Shown here piece by piece: positions 15,839-25,168 of a DNA stretch of 34,633 nucleotides. Under the pieces are notes generated by a model. That model was not told where the DNA came from, ran no database searches, and saw nothing but the letters and a program-made list of their open reading frames with translations. Source of the stretch: an uncultured Clostridia bacterium (GTDB lineage: Bacteria; Bacillota; Clostridia; Oscillospirales; CAG-272); assembly GCA_904501715.1 (NCBI GenBank), contig CAJGCD010000007.1:1-34633 (forward strand). Reading direction: 5' to 3'. A program made the position numbers and the translations under genes. Each line of letters starts with the position of its first letter. The first letter of the stretch is position 1.

Positions 15839-16924
15839 TTGGAAAACAAGAATAATAAAAAGAAAAAATTTAAGCTTTTTGATATGAACAGAGACGGTAA
15901 AGGAGCGGTTGAGGAAAATAGGAAGCCGACCTTTGCGTTCTTCTTCAAATCAATATTCAGAAAATTCCCTCAGCTTCTGCGTCTTAATATTTTGATGCTC
16001 TTACAGGTAATCCCACTAATAGTTACTTTAGCGGTCATAATTCCAGAAATATCCACTATGCTGGTGTATTTTTTCGGTGATCTTATAGGAGAAACATCTC
16101 CTACTGTGACCGATGTTGCCTTTGCACCCTTATACGGAATGAGTCAAATATCAAATATACCCGATATAGTACCGTTGTTTGATATGTCTTCGCTTTTGAT
16201 GGGTGTTCCCGTATTCAGTCCTACGGTAATATACATAGCTATTGCACTGTTGATATTTTACGCAATTACCTGGGGATGGCAAAACGTTGGAGCTACGTAT
16301 GTTCTTCGCGGTTTAGTAAGAGGAGATGCCGTATTTGTGTTCTCGGATTTCTTTTATGCTGTTAAAAGGAATTTTAAGCAAGGCTTTTTACTCGGTATTT
16401 TAGATTTCGCGATTTGTGTGATCCTTGGAGTTGATTATTCTTTCTTTCTTGCTCAAACGGGAACATCTTTTGGAACCAACTTTATGTTCTTTATGACCCT
16501 CGCTTTAATGATAATATATTTCGTTATGAGGTTTTATCTCTACCTGCTGTTAGTGACATTTGATTTGAAAACTTTTAAGATAATCAAAAATGCGTTTATA
16601 TTTTCTATATTGGGAATAAAGCGAAATATTTTGGCTGTATTAGGCATCTTCCTTCTGGTAGGACTACACTTAGCTCTTATCTTTGCGTTGGTGCCCGCGG
16701 GTATTTCTCTACCGATAATTCTTCCTGTGGTTTACATTATGGCTGCAACTGCTTTTATGAGCGCATACGCTGCATATCCTGTCATAGATAGATATATGAT
16801 AGAGCCTTACGCAAAGGAACAGGATAGTAATACGGAAGAATTTCTTTACCTTAAGGATCCCGAGGAAGAATCGGAAGAAAATACAGTTGAAGCGACTGAT
16901 GATAATTTTAGAGAGGACGTATAA
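15839..16924 (+). CDS. YesL-like (DUF624) multi-spanning membrane protein
   Basis: A 361-residue protein with a basic N-terminus and about six hydrophobic segments. The first (LNILMLLQVIPLIVTLAVII) follows an RKFPQLLRL motif; the later part (YVLRGLVRGDAVFVFSDFFYAVKRNFKQ, FYLYLLLVTFDLKTFKIIKNA) matches the YesL/DUF624 pattern of a soluble loop between helices. The function of the family is unknown; homologues often lie near carbohydrate-related genes. The start is a TTG (15839) with AAAGG about 11 nt upstream, the only plausible site since the next in-frame ATG (15884) has none. The SGNH lipoprotein gene follows after 2 nt. Confidence 0.8.
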   Translation: MENKNNKKKKFKLFDMNRDGKGAVEENRKPTFAFFFKSIFRKFPQLLRLNILMLLQVIPLIVTLAVIIPEISTMLVYFFGDLIGETSPTVTDVAFAPLYGMSQISNIPDIVPLFDMSSLLMGVPVFSPTVIYIAIALLIFYAITWGWQNVGATYVLRGLVRGDAVFVFSDFFYAVKRNFKQGFLLGILDFAICVILGVDYSFFLAQTGTSFGTNFMFFMTLALMIIYFVMRFYLYLLLVTFDLKTFKIIKNAFIFSILGIKRNILAVLGIFLLVGLHLALIFALVPAGISLPIILPVVYIMAATAFMSAYAAYPVIDRYMIEPYAKEQDSNTEEFLYLKDPEEESEENTVEATDDNFREDV

Positions 16925-16926
16925 GT

Positions 16927-18330
16927 ATGAAAAGAATAATTGTTTTTGTAATAACAGTTTGCCTTTTTACCGCTATATGCGCCAATCTGACCGCCTGCGA
17001 TAACGTTTTGGGAGAGACCGAAGGCTCCTCGAGCACAACGACTATCGTTTCAACGACCAAAGGTAGTACAGGCACCAGTAACAAGAATAGCTCTGTCGGA
17101 AATAACGAAAACAACAGCAATAACCAAAACAATAATTCGAATAACGATAATGAGGAGAATAATTCAGTGAACGGAGACGATCATAACCAAGTAAATGAAT
17201 TGGATCTTATTAGATATGATCTTCAAAAATTTGTATATCCCATTTGGAAATCTGATGTTTGCTTTGCTGAGGCATCCTTTGTAAGAGAAAATGCGGATGG
17301 TGTTGTGGAGCCGCTTCGGTTGCTCTACCCAATAAAAAGCATAGTTTCTGTACGCAGTGCTGATCTTAAAACTCTCTATAAAGAAGGTGTTGACTATAAT
17401 ATAACATCAGATGGAAATATTGAGATTATAAGAACAGGCTCTATTCCTGTTCTGTCGTACAGTGATTACCATTTCCCAAATTACAGTGCGGTTGCGGACA
17501 AGCTGAAAACCAAGTTCCCTGCCGCTGATAATTCGGGCTGGGGATATATACGTGCAGAGATTGATACCAACAATCCCGGAATGTCCCGTTGGACCATAGC
17601 TGTTACCTATGAACATGAGGGAGAAAGCGTTGTAAATGTACCTGCCGATAAGAGTGCCAAATTCTCTAAGCTCATAACAAAGCTTGAGTCAGGTGAAGAT
17701 ATTACGGTGGTTTCAATGGGTGACAGTATAACCTACGGTTGGTCTTCATCCTCATTGGTTGATATTGCTCCCTTCTCTCCTTCATATAATAGAATGGTGT
17801 GTAAATTTATTGAAAAGAAATATAACGTAGACGTAACTCATAAAAATATAGCTGTAAGCGGATCTGCGTCGGGCGCTGGTGAAAATGGAGGCTTAACGAA
17901 AGTAAATGCGGCTTGTGAGGCTTCGCCTGACCTTGTTATTGTAGCATACGGCATGAACGACGGTACCTCTGTGGAGCCTGCTACGTATATAAATAATATC
18001 AATACAATAGTAAGTACCATAGAGCAAAGATGTCCTGACGCTTGTATTGTAGTTGTAGGTACTTGCCTTCCAAATGCTGAGGTGGGATACAGTGCGGGAG
18101 TAACCCTATTGAGGCATCATATTACCTATGCTGAGTATCTTGCCGAGGCTGAGAAAAACACTTGGGGAAATGCGGCGTTTGCTGATGTTACCACCGCGAA
18201 TGTTGAACTGTTCGAACGGAAGGTATATCAAGATGTTGCGGGCTCTAATTCCAACCACCCCAACGATTATATGCATAGAATCTATGCGCAGGTCGTCCTT
18301 CAAACTATGTTCGGAGATTATGTGGACTGA
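16927..18330 (+). CDS. SGNH/GDSL-hydrolase lipoprotein
   Basis: A predicted surface esterase or deacetylase. The signal peptide ends in the lipobox LTAC (Cys24), so the protein should be lipid-anchored. A low-complexity linker rich in Ser, Thr, Asn and Glu (about residues 30-92) is followed by a beta-rich domain (95-235). The C-terminal SGNH domain has Ser267 in GDSIT, the GMND block III, and Asp447-x-x-His450 as the rest of the triad. The substrate is likely an acylated polysaccharide by family analogy. AGAGG precedes the ATG; it lies 2 nt after the membrane-protein gene. A strong terminator follows. Confidence 0.88.
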   Translation: MKRIIVFVITVCLFTAICANLTACDNVLGETEGSSSTTTIVSTTKGSTGTSNKNSSVGNNENNSNNQNNNSNNDNEENNSVNGDDHNQVNELDLIRYDLQKFVYPIWKSDVCFAEASFVRENADGVVEPLRLLYPIKSIVSVRSADLKTLYKEGVDYNITSDGNIEIIRTGSIPVLSYSDYHFPNYSAVADKLKTKFPAADNSGWGYIRAEIDTNNPGMSRWTIAVTYEHEGESVVNVPADKSAKFSKLITKLESGEDITVVSMGDSITYGWSSSSLVDIAPFSPSYNRMVCKFIEKKYNVDVTHKNIAVSGSASGAGENGGLTKVNAACEASPDLVIVAYGMNDGTSVEPATYINNINTIVSTIEQRCPDACIVVVGTCLPNAEVGYSAGVTLLRHHITYAEYLAEAEKNTWGNAAFADVTTANVELFERKVYQDVAGSNSNHPNDYMHRIYAQVVLQTMFGDYVD

Positions 18331-18370
18331 TAGAAAAGTCACCCCGTGACGGGGTGACTTTTCTATCTTT
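18331..18370. terminator. Strong intrinsic terminator, bidirectional
   Basis: Bases 18331-18345 and 18351-18365 form a 15-bp perfect GC-rich stem with a 5-nt loop. TCTTTTT follows on the plus strand, and the stem base itself supplies T4 on the minus strand. It separates two convergent genes and slightly overlaps the 3' end of the deacetylase gene. Confidence 0.92.
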
Positions 18371-19046
18371 TTAGTAGCTCTGATACCGTTACAAATTCAT
18401 AGCCTTTTTCTTGAAGAGCGGGTATAATAATCTCAAGAGCATCACACGTTGTGTTTTTTCCTGAAACATAGTCATGCATCAAGATAATATCTCCCCCGCT
18501 TATATTTTTAATAACCGTTTCTGCTATATTGCTTGGAGAAGCGTGTTCCCAGTCGCGTGTATCAATGCTCCAAAGTATAACCGAATATCCTTTTTTGGCG
18601 GTTATTTGGGTTAGCATTTCATCAAATTTTCCTTGTGGAGGTCTGAATAGTGTGGGTTTTGTTCCAATACTGTTATAAATAAGCTCCTCACACGTTTCTA
18701 TTTCTTTACAGAGTTCTTCTTTATTTAGACCCAACGTGCTGTGGTGGTCATAGGAATGATTTCCTATTTCATGCCCCGACTCATATATTTTTTTAAGCTC
18801 CTGCGGATAATTTTGAATATTAACTCCTATAACAAAAAATGTCGCTTTAATATTATATTTTTCAAGAATACTCAAAATTTTTTTGGTATATCTCGGATGC
18901 GGTCCGTCATCAAAGGTAAGCGCAATCTTTTTTTCTGCTGCCGAGCCTTTTGAAAATACACTGTTTGCCTCTTCGCTGCTTATAGAATTTGAAAAGAAGG
19001 AAAAGCAAAGCAGTACACTCACAACACATAATAATTTTTTTATCAT
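18363..19046 (-). CDS. Polysaccharide deacetylase (NodB domain), secreted
   Basis: A 227-residue carbohydrate esterase family 4 protein that removes acetyl groups from amino sugars. A hydrophobic signal segment (about residues 4-22) precedes the NodB domain. All five motifs are present: TFDDGP (Asp46, Asp47), HSYDH metal histidines, RPPQGK, DTRDWEH and ILMHD. These suggest an active metal-dependent enzyme acting on peptidoglycan outside the membrane. The ATG overlaps the stop of the PdaA-like gene by 4 nt (ATGA), so translation is coupled. Specificity (N-acetylglucosamine or N-acetylmuramic acid) cannot be read off. Confidence 0.93.
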   Translation of the reverse strand: MIKKLLCVVSVLLCFSFFSNSISSEEANSVFSKGSAAEKKIALTFDDGPHPRYTKKILSILEKYNIKATFFVIGVNIQNYPQELKKIYESGHEIGNHSYDHHSTLGLNKEELCKEIETCEELIYNSIGTKPTLFRPPQGKFDEMLTQITAKKGYSVILWSIDTRDWEHASPSNIAETVIKNISGGDIILMHDYVSGKNTTCDALEIIIPALQEKGYEFVTVSELLKR

Positions 19047-19816
19047 TTTGTTAATCCATCTAATGTCCCGAAAGAATAGCCATCCGACTTTGCTTTGCGG
19101 ATGATATCCTTCATAATGGCAGCGTTGGTTGATGATGTTGGATGAAGTAACATTATTTCTCCGTTGTGAATGTTATCAAATATTTTTTTCTTGGCGGCTT
19201 CCTCTGACATTTGTGCATTGTTGTCCCAATCAGCGTAAGCAAAGCTCCAGAAAATTGTTTTATAACCAAGTTCATTTAAATATATCATGCTTTGCTCATT
19301 GAATTTTCCTTCAGGAGGTCTGAAATATTTTGCCATAGGCTTTCCCGTTATTTCAAAATAGAGCTTTTCAAGAGTAGCTAATTCCGACTTCAATTCCTCG
19401 ATGCTTTTAAATTTCGTTATATCGGGATGTTTGCTTGTGTGATTGCATACGGTGTGTCCCTCTTTTTCCATTCGCTGTATCAGCTCAGGATTTTTTTCTA
19501 AAAGGTTGCTCAGAACAAAGAACGCGGCTTTTACGTTTTCTTCTTTCAAAACATTTAAAATTTTTTCAATATTTCCGTTTTCATATCCTGCGTCAAAGGT
19601 AAGGTAGATAACCTTACTCTCGCTGCTATCTGAGTGCTTGTGGTCAATATAATAGCCGTTATAATTTTCGACAAATCTCATATTTGAGTCTGCAATAGGT
19701 TGCTTGTGTTCTTTGTTTCGAGTGCAGTACCAGCTAAAAGATTCAGCAAAAACGCTTATCGGACACAGAGAGATGATACAAATACAAGCCGTTAAAATTA
19801 GTATAATTTTTTTCAT
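19043..19816 (-). CDS. pdaA: PdaA-like delta-lactam-biosynthetic de-N-acetylase
   Basis: A 257-residue exported CE4 deacetylase resembling PdaA, which deacetylates muramic acid so that spore-cortex peptidoglycan acquires muramic-delta-lactam. After a signal peptide (cut near VFA-ES, residue 24) it has the PdaA-type pre-domain with SWYCTRNKEHKQP and NGYYIDH. The first NodB motif is TFDAGYENGN (Asp75) instead of TFDDGP, characteristic of the PdaA branch; NHTSKH and FRPPEGKFNE follow. ATG 19816 is chosen because GGGAGGTG lies 5 nt upstream. A spore role is consistent with spoIIID nearby; no clear sigma-G promoter was found. Confidence 0.87.
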   Translation of the reverse strand: MKKIILILTACICIISLCPISVFAESFSWYCTRNKEHKQPIADSNMRFVENYNGYYIDHKHSDSSESKVIYLTFDAGYENGNIEKILNVLKEENVKAAFFVLSNLLEKNPELIQRMEKEGHTVCNHTSKHPDITKFKSIEELKSELATLEKLYFEITGKPMAKYFRPPEGKFNEQSMIYLNELGYKTIFWSFAYADWDNNAQMSEEAAKKKIFDNIHNGEIMLLHPTSSTNAAIMKDIIRKAKSDGYSFGTLDGLTK

Positions 19817-19831
19817 AAATTCACCTCCCAA

Positions 19832-20058
19832 ATATATTTTGCATTAGTTATTTGCTCAATAAACATTGTATAGTTTTACGGTTATGGTGAAAAATGAAAA
19901 TAAAAAAATGCCAAGTTTTAACTTGAAATTTTTTATTTGCGATTATTCGTAATCAACAACATTAGTCCAAGAAAGAAGGAATTCTCTCTCTTCAGGCCTT
20001 CCCTTTACAGACTGAGAAGCTGATAAAGAAGCACCGTCTTTGCGGTGCTTCTTTATTT
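19832..20058. other. Intergenic region with two hairpins, no gene seen
   Basis: This stretch separates pdaA from argF. A small repeat CAAGTTTTAACTTG (19912-19925) has T runs on both sides and may end transcripts from the arginine operon or in the opposite direction. A second, stronger hairpin lies at 20023-20056. A weak sigma-A-like element (TTTTCA, 17 bp, TACAAT on the minus strand) lies about 45-70 nt upstream of pdaA. No open frame with a ribosome binding site is apparent. Confidence 0.5.
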
Positions 20059-20059
20059 T
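20023..20059. terminator. Hairpin terminator at the end of the arginine operon
   Basis: ATAAAGAAGCACC (20023-20035) pairs with GGTGCTTCTTTAT (20044-20056). It starts 2 nt from the argF stop codon. The T-rich tail is better on the plus strand; on the minus strand the stem base supplies CTTCTTTAT. Confidence 0.65.
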
Positions 20060-20964
20060 CATTTTGCCATGCATTTTACAAGGACAGCCTTTTGTGCGTG
20101 AAGTCTGTTCTCTGCTTCATCAAATATTTCGTTTGCGTGAGCTTCAAGAACGTCTTCTGTTATTTCTTCTCCTCTGTGCGCGGGTAAACAGTGCATTACC
20201 ATAGCGTCCGAATGTGCAACTGCCATAACTTCGGAGTTTATCTGGTAGGATTTGAATATTTTCTTTCTTGCCTCAGCCTCTGCTTCCTGTCCCATTGATG
20301 CCCATACATCTGTATAAAGAACATCAGCATCCTTGGCAGCCTCAAATACATTGTCCGTACAAATAAACGTGCCATTCTCATTAGCCCATTTCATAAGCTC
20401 CGCATCAGGCTCATATCCCTTAGGACATGCCACGGATACGGTCATACCCATTTTTATGCCTCCTACTATCAGTGAGTTTGTCATGTTATTTCCGTCACCT
20501 ATGTAGCAGAGCTTCTTACCTGCAAGTATGCCTTTATGCTCTCTTATTGTCATAAGGTCTGCGAGAACCTGACAAGGATGGCAATAATCGGTAAGTCCGT
20601 TTATTATCGGTATACTTCCGTATTTTGCGAGATCCTCGACCTCTTCTTGAGCAAACGTACGAATCATAATTCCGTCAAGATATCTTGAAAGAACTCGCGC
20701 TGTATCCTGAACAGGTTCTCCTCTGCCTATCTGGAGGTCACGAGAACTGAGGAATAGAGCGTTTCCGCCAAGGTCATACATACCTACCTCGAAGGAAACA
20801 CGTGTTCTGGTAGAAGATTTCTCGAATATAAGACCAAGAGTCTTTCCTTTTAATATATGATGCTCTATACCGTTTTTCTTTTCGTATTTTAATTGGTCAG
20901 CGAGATTTAGTATTTCGATTATCTCCTGCTGAGAAAGGTCCATAAGCTTTAAAAGATGTTTCAT
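20059..20964 (-). CDS. argF: Ornithine carbamoyltransferase
   Basis: Condenses ornithine with carbamoyl phosphate to citrulline. The 301-residue protein has the carbamoyl-phosphate loop SSTRTR, the DLQIGRGEP loop, the HPCQ motif and the ornithine-binding HCLP (within VMHCLPAHRGEEI). ATG 20964 overlaps the argD stop as ATGA, and GGAGG lies 10 nt upstream; an in-frame TTG three codons earlier is too close to that site. It is the last gene of the arginine operon. carAB is not in the window. Confidence 0.97.
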   Translation of the reverse strand: MKHLLKLMDLSQQEIIEILNLADQLKYEKKNGIEHHILKGKTLGLIFEKSSTRTRVSFEVGMYDLGGNALFLSSRDLQIGRGEPVQDTARVLSRYLDGIMIRTFAQEEVEDLAKYGSIPIINGLTDYCHPCQVLADLMTIREHKGILAGKKLCYIGDGNNMTNSLIVGGIKMGMTVSVACPKGYEPDAELMKWANENGTFICTDNVFEAAKDADVLYTDVWASMGQEAEAEARKKIFKSYQINSEVMAVAHSDAMVMHCLPAHRGEEITEDVLEAHANEIFDEAENRLHAQKAVLVKCMAK

Positions 20965-22124
20965 TTTGCACAAGCCTCCAAAATTACATTTATTGCTTTT
21001 TCTAACAAATTCATATCAATATTAAGCGCGGGCAAAAGTCTGATTTTATTTTTTGCTTTGATTACGAGAACACCATTTTTAATACATTCATTGATGATAT
21101 CTCCCGTGGGGCGTACAGTTTCAATACCTATCATAAGTCCCATACCGCTCACGCTTATAACGCCCTTTGAATTCTTAAATGACGAAAATATAAATTCGCT
21201 TCGTTCCGTTACACCTGCTAAAAGCTTATCATCTATTCTTGAGATGATATTCAAAGCTCCTGCTGCGCACACCGGGTTTCCACCAAAGGTGGAGCCGTGC
21301 ATTCCCGCACCGAGAATGTTTTGTACCTTTTCTCCAAGTATGGTAGCTCCCATAGGAAGTCCGCCCGCCAATCCCTTTGCTGTGCTTATGATGTCAGGAG
21401 TAATGCCGTAATTCATATATCCGTAAAGCTCTCCTGTACGTCCGTTGCCTGTTTGTACCTCGTCCACAATGAGCAGGATATCCTCTTTCTTTGCGAGCTC
21501 TGCGAGAGCTAAGACGAAATCCTTGTCGAGCGGAAGAACTCCACCTTCGCCTTGGACCACCTCAAACATAACGGCACAGCATTTGTTTTCTTTAAGAAGC
21601 TCTTTTACACTGTCAATATCATTAGCCGTGGCATATACGAAGCCCTCGGTCAAGGGTAGAAAATCCTTATGAAATACATCCTGCCCAGTTGCGGCGAGTG
21701 TAGTAAGCGTTCTTCCGTGAAAGCTGTTTTTTAGAGTTATGATTGTCGTATAATCTGCGCCCTTATTGTTCTCCCCGTACTTTCTGGCAACCTTTATGGC
21801 ACATTCATTTGCCTCAGCGCCTGAGTTTGAGAAAAACACCTTTTTCATATTCGTTCTTTCACAGAGCATCTGGGCAAGCTTAGCGCATGGTTCACTGTAA
21901 TAAAGATTGGAAGTATGCTGTATTACAGAAAGCTGCTGTTGTACGGCGGTTACCCATTCTTCGTCAGCATATCCAAAGGTATTGACTGCGATTCCCGTGC
22001 TAAGATCTATATATTCTTTTCCGTTTTCATCATAAACGAGAGATCCCTTACCATGAGTAAGGCAGACAGGAAATCTTGCATATGTATTTGCTATATATTG
22101 ATTATCGATCTCTTTGATAGTCAT
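20961..22124 (-). CDS. argD: Acetylornithine aminotransferase
   Basis: PLP-dependent class III aminotransferase converting N-acetylglutamate semialdehyde and glutamate to N-acetylornithine. In the 387 residues the GAEANE cofactor segment, DEVQTGNGRTG, and the PLP lysine in STAKGLAGGLP are clear; GSTFGGNPV follows. ATG 22124 has GGAG 9 nt upstream, inside the argB reading frame, and overlaps argB by 23 nt, a sign of tight coupling. Confidence 0.97.
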   Translation of the reverse strand: MTIKEIDNQYIANTYARFPVCLTHGKGSLVYDENGKEYIDLSTGIAVNTFGYADEEWVTAVQQQLSVIQHTSNLYYSEPCAKLAQMLCERTNMKKVFFSNSGAEANECAIKVARKYGENNKGADYTTIITLKNSFHGRTLTTLAATGQDVFHKDFLPLTEGFVYATANDIDSVKELLKENKCCAVMFEVVQGEGGVLPLDKDFVLALAELAKKEDILLIVDEVQTGNGRTGELYGYMNYGITPDIISTAKGLAGGLPMGATILGEKVQNILGAGMHGSTFGGNPVCAAGALNIISRIDDKLLAGVTERSEFIFSSFKNSKGVISVSGMGLMIGIETVRPTGDIINECIKNGVLVIKAKNKIRLLPALNIDMNLLEKAINVILEACAK

Positions 22125-22989
22125 TATAATTATCTCCGGTTACAAACATAGTACCGATTCCTTCATCGGTAAGAGTTTCTATAAGTATTGCGTGAGGAAT
22201 ACGTCCGTCAATGACGAACACCTTTTTTACTCCGCGTCTGATAGCTTCAATACAGCATTCTATCTTGGGTATCATTCCGCCTGAAATAATGCCCTCCGAA
22301 ATAAGCTGAGGCGCTTCGCTTACGTATATCTTTGGAATAAGCGTAGAAGGATCGTCCTTGTCACGAAGAATACCCGCTATATCTGTCATAGATATAAGGC
22401 TTTCACACTTAAGCTGACCCGCAATCTTTGCTGCCGCGGTGTCCGCGTTGATATTGTAGCTATTTCCATCCTCGTCGTATCCAATGGTCGATATAACGGG
22501 GATATATCCCTTTTCAAGCACGTCGAGTATTGGTTCAACGTTTACGTCGGTTATCTCACCAACGTAGCCAAGCTCCTTCTTCTTAGGCTCAGCCTTTATC
22601 ATATTTCCGTCAATTCCGCAAAGACCAATAGCCTTTCCGCCCTTGCTCTGGAGGAGATTTACGAGATTCTTGTTTACCTTTCCCGCAAGAACCATCTGCA
22701 CTATTTCCACGGTTTCCTTGTCTGTCACACGAAGACCGTCTACAAACTCGCTTTTTTTGCCAACCTTCTGGAGCATATCTGTAATTTCGGGACCGCCTCC
22801 GTGAACGAGAACTACCTTTATTCCAATAAGTGAAAGGAGTACGATATCGCCCATCACGGCTTCCTTGAGCTCCTCGTTTATCATAGCGTTTCCGCCGTAT
22901 TTTACAACGATTATTTTATTGTAATATTTTTGAATATAAGGGAGTGCCTGAATAAGTACGTTAGCTCTTTGAGCATTGCTTAATTCCAT
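22102..22989 (-). CDS. argB: Acetylglutamate kinase
   Basis: Phosphorylates N-acetylglutamate. The 295-residue protein has the KYGGNAM and VLVHGGGPEI loops and the GGMIPKIE block of the amino-acid-kinase fold. The extra N-terminal helix (LIQALPYIQKYYNK) is typical of the arginine-inhibited form, which fits a pathway with the recycling enzyme ArgJ where this kinase is the control point. AAGGAGG lies 5 nt before ATG 22989, 15 nt after argJ. Confidence 0.97.
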   Translation of the reverse strand: MELSNAQRANVLIQALPYIQKYYNKIIVVKYGGNAMINEELKEAVMGDIVLLSLIGIKVVLVHGGGPEITDMLQKVGKKSEFVDGLRVTDKETVEIVQMVLAGKVNKNLVNLLQSKGGKAIGLCGIDGNMIKAEPKKKELGYVGEITDVNVEPILDVLEKGYIPVISTIGYDEDGNSYNINADTAAAKIAGQLKCESLISMTDIAGILRDKDDPSTLIPKIYVSEAPQLISEGIISGGMIPKIECCIEAIRRGVKKVFVIDGRIPHAILIETLTDEGIGTMFVTGDNYNDYQRDR

Positions 22990-23004
22990 AATATCCTCCT
23001 TGCA

Positions 23005-24219
23005 TTAAGTGCGATAATCGCCGTTTATCTTTACGTAATCGTAGGTAAGATCACAGCCCCACGCCACGGCAGTACCGACACCGTCTCCTACCTTAATGAG
23101 TATCTGTATTTCTTTTTCGAGTAATATCTCCTTGGCAAGCTCTTCAGAAAAAGGAATTCCCGCACCGTTTTTGCAAACGTGGATTGTTCCCTTGTTAGAT
23201 TTAAACGAAACGTCAACCGCGCTTACATCTACATTGGCGCCGCTATATCCGATAGCGCAGAGTACTCTGCCCCAGTTTGCGTCAGCACCAAACATTGCCG
23301 CCTTGAAAAGCGAAGAGCATATTACCGATTTAGCAATTATTCTCGCGTTGAGTTCATCAACAGCTCCGTTTACACAACACTCAAGAAGCTTAGTGGCGCC
23401 CTCACCGTCACCTGCGATCATTTTGCACAAATAGGAAGTAACTCCGTGTAAAGCCTCGCAGAAAGCGATAAATTCAGCTCCCTCGGAAGCTATTTCTTTA
23501 TTTCCTGCCATTCCGTTGGCAAGTATAGATACCATATCGTTTGTTGAGGTATCCCCGTCAACGCTTACCATATTAAAGGATGTTTCTACATCTGTTTTGA
23601 GGGCTTTTTGAAGCATCTCCGAGCTTATGGCACAGTCTGTGGTGACAAAAACAAGCATAGTGGCCATGTTGGGATGAATCATACCGCTTCCCTTTGCAAT
23701 GCCGCCGATTTTACACTTTGTTCCGCCAATCTCAAATTCAAAAGCTATTTCCTTAGGCTTGGTGTCGGTAGTCATAATCGCCTCGCAAGCGAGAGCGCTG
23801 TTGTTACCTAATCCGTCAACCAAATCACCTATTTTGTTTGCTATGGGAGAGATATCCAAGGGTTGACCTATTACGCCCGTTGATGCCACAATAACATCTT
23901 TTTGGGATATCCCAGCTTTATTAGCGAGAAGCTCACACATTTGTTCAGCTATCTCTATTCCGTTGGCATTACACGTATTTGCGTTTCCGCTATTACAAAT
24001 AACCGCCTGCGCTTTGCCGTCGGAGATATTGTTTTTTGTAACGGTTAAAGGTGCTCCTTTAACAAGATTTTTGGTATAAACCGCTGCGGCTGAAGCTTGA
24101 ACTTCACTAAAGATTACCGCAAGATCTCTTTTGGTTCTGTTTTTACGAATACCGCAAAGAACTCCGTTTGCACTAAAGCCTTTGGGGGCGCATACTCCGC
24201 CTTTGATTTCTTTTAACAT
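23005..24219 (-). CDS. argJ: Ornithine acetyltransferase / glutamate N-acetyltransferase
   Basis: Moves the acetyl group from N-acetylornithine to glutamate, closing the acetyl cycle. It is a self-cleaving Ntn hydrolase; the cleavage site lies at the Ala-Thr bond in GSGMIHPNMATMLVF, with Thr as nucleophile. Length 404. ATG 24219 (MLKEIKGG) is chosen because GGAG lies 6 nt upstream; the in-frame upstream extension overlaps argC and is unlikely. Whether it also uses acetyl-CoA (bifunctional) is not visible; no argA or argE is in this window. Confidence 0.96.
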   Translation of the reverse strand: MLKEIKGGVCAPKGFSANGVLCGIRKNRTKRDLAVIFSEVQASAAAVYTKNLVKGAPLTVTKNNISDGKAQAVICNSGNANTCNANGIEIAEQMCELLANKAGISQKDVIVASTGVIGQPLDISPIANKIGDLVDGLGNNSALACEAIMTTDTKPKEIAFEFEIGGTKCKIGGIAKGSGMIHPNMATMLVFVTTDCAISSEMLQKALKTDVETSFNMVSVDGDTSTNDMVSILANGMAGNKEIASEGAEFIAFCEALHGVTSYLCKMIAGDGEGATKLLECCVNGAVDELNARIIAKSVICSSLFKAAMFGADANWGRVLCAIGYSGANVDVSAVDVSFKSNKGTIHVCKNGAGIPFSEELAKEILLEKEIQILIKVGDGVGTAVAWGCDLTYDYVKINGDYRT

Positions 24220-24235
24220 AAAATTCTCCATTATT

Positions 24236-25168
24236 TTAAATATCCAAAGCGCATGTTTTGTCAGCGCCAAGAACTATGTTCATACATTCCACAGCAGCAC
24301 CCGAAGCGCCTTTGCCCAGATTGTCATATACGGCAATAAGTAATATGCGCTCGTCGTTACCTGCTACTGTAATGGTCATAGAGTCCTTCGTCTTTAATTT
24401 TGCTGCGGAAATCAGTCCTCCGTCATCACAAGCCTCGACATATTTTACTATCTCTGAGGTGTACTTTTCAGAGTAAAGCTTTTTGATATCCTCAGCTGTC
24501 TTCCCTGCTGTAAGTTGAGCGGAAAATATCGGCACTGTAACCATCATTCCGCTGTAAAAATCAGACACGATAGGACAGAAGACAGGAGCGTTATTCAAGC
24601 CCGTTATAGCCTGCATTTCTTTGAGATGCTTATGCTGCTGAGTTATGCCGTACTGTCTCGGAGCGTCCAGTAATTCATCTCTGTCATCGCTCTCGTAATC
24701 GGCTATCATCTTTTTTCCGCCACCGCTGTATCCTGTTATGGAGTGGCAGGTCAAAAGCTCCTCTGCACTGATATAGCCACTGTCAATCAAAGGCTTTACC
24801 AATGCTATAAACCCGCTGGCATGGCATCCGGGAACGGCTATTCTCTTGGATGTCTTTAATTTGTCATTGATATCTGCCGACAGCTCAGGAAAACCGTAAC
24901 ACCATCCCTCGAGTGTTCGGTGAGCGGTGGAAGTATCTATGACTACTACATTTTCATTTTCTATCATAGATACAGATTCTCTCGCGGCATCGTCAGGCAG
25001 ACATAAAAATGCGATATCGCAGCTGTTAAGCGCTTTCTTTCTTGCTTCGGGGTCTTTTCTTTCTTCTTCAGACAAAAGCAGAATTTCTACATCTTTTCTT
25101 GCTTCCAATCTTTCATAGATACGAAGCCCCGTTGTTCCCGCTTTTCCGTCAATAAAAATCTTCTTCAT
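24236..25168 (-). CDS. argC: N-acetyl-gamma-glutamyl-phosphate reductase (short type)
   Basis: NADPH-dependent reduction of N-acetylglutamyl phosphate to the semialdehyde. The 310-residue length, the start FIDGKAGTTGLRIYERL and the PGCHASGF catalytic-Cys segment mark the short (TIGR01851-type) ArgC. GKKMIADYE and the HKHLKEM block fit too. AAAGGAG lies 8 nt before the ATG, which overlaps the argH stop by 4 nt. Confidence 0.95.
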   Translation of the reverse strand: MKKIFIDGKAGTTGLRIYERLEARKDVEILLLSEEERKDPEARKKALNSCDIAFLCLPDDAARESVSMIENENVVVIDTSTAHRTLEGWCYGFPELSADINDKLKTSKRIAVPGCHASGFIALVKPLIDSGYISAEELLTCHSITGYSGGGKKMIADYESDDRDELLDAPRQYGITQQHKHLKEMQAITGLNNAPVFCPIVSDFYSGMMVTVPIFSAQLTAGKTAEDIKKLYSEKYTSEIVKYVEACDDGGLISAAKLKTKDSMTITVAGNDERILLIAVYDNLGKGASGAAVECMNIVLGADKTCALDI

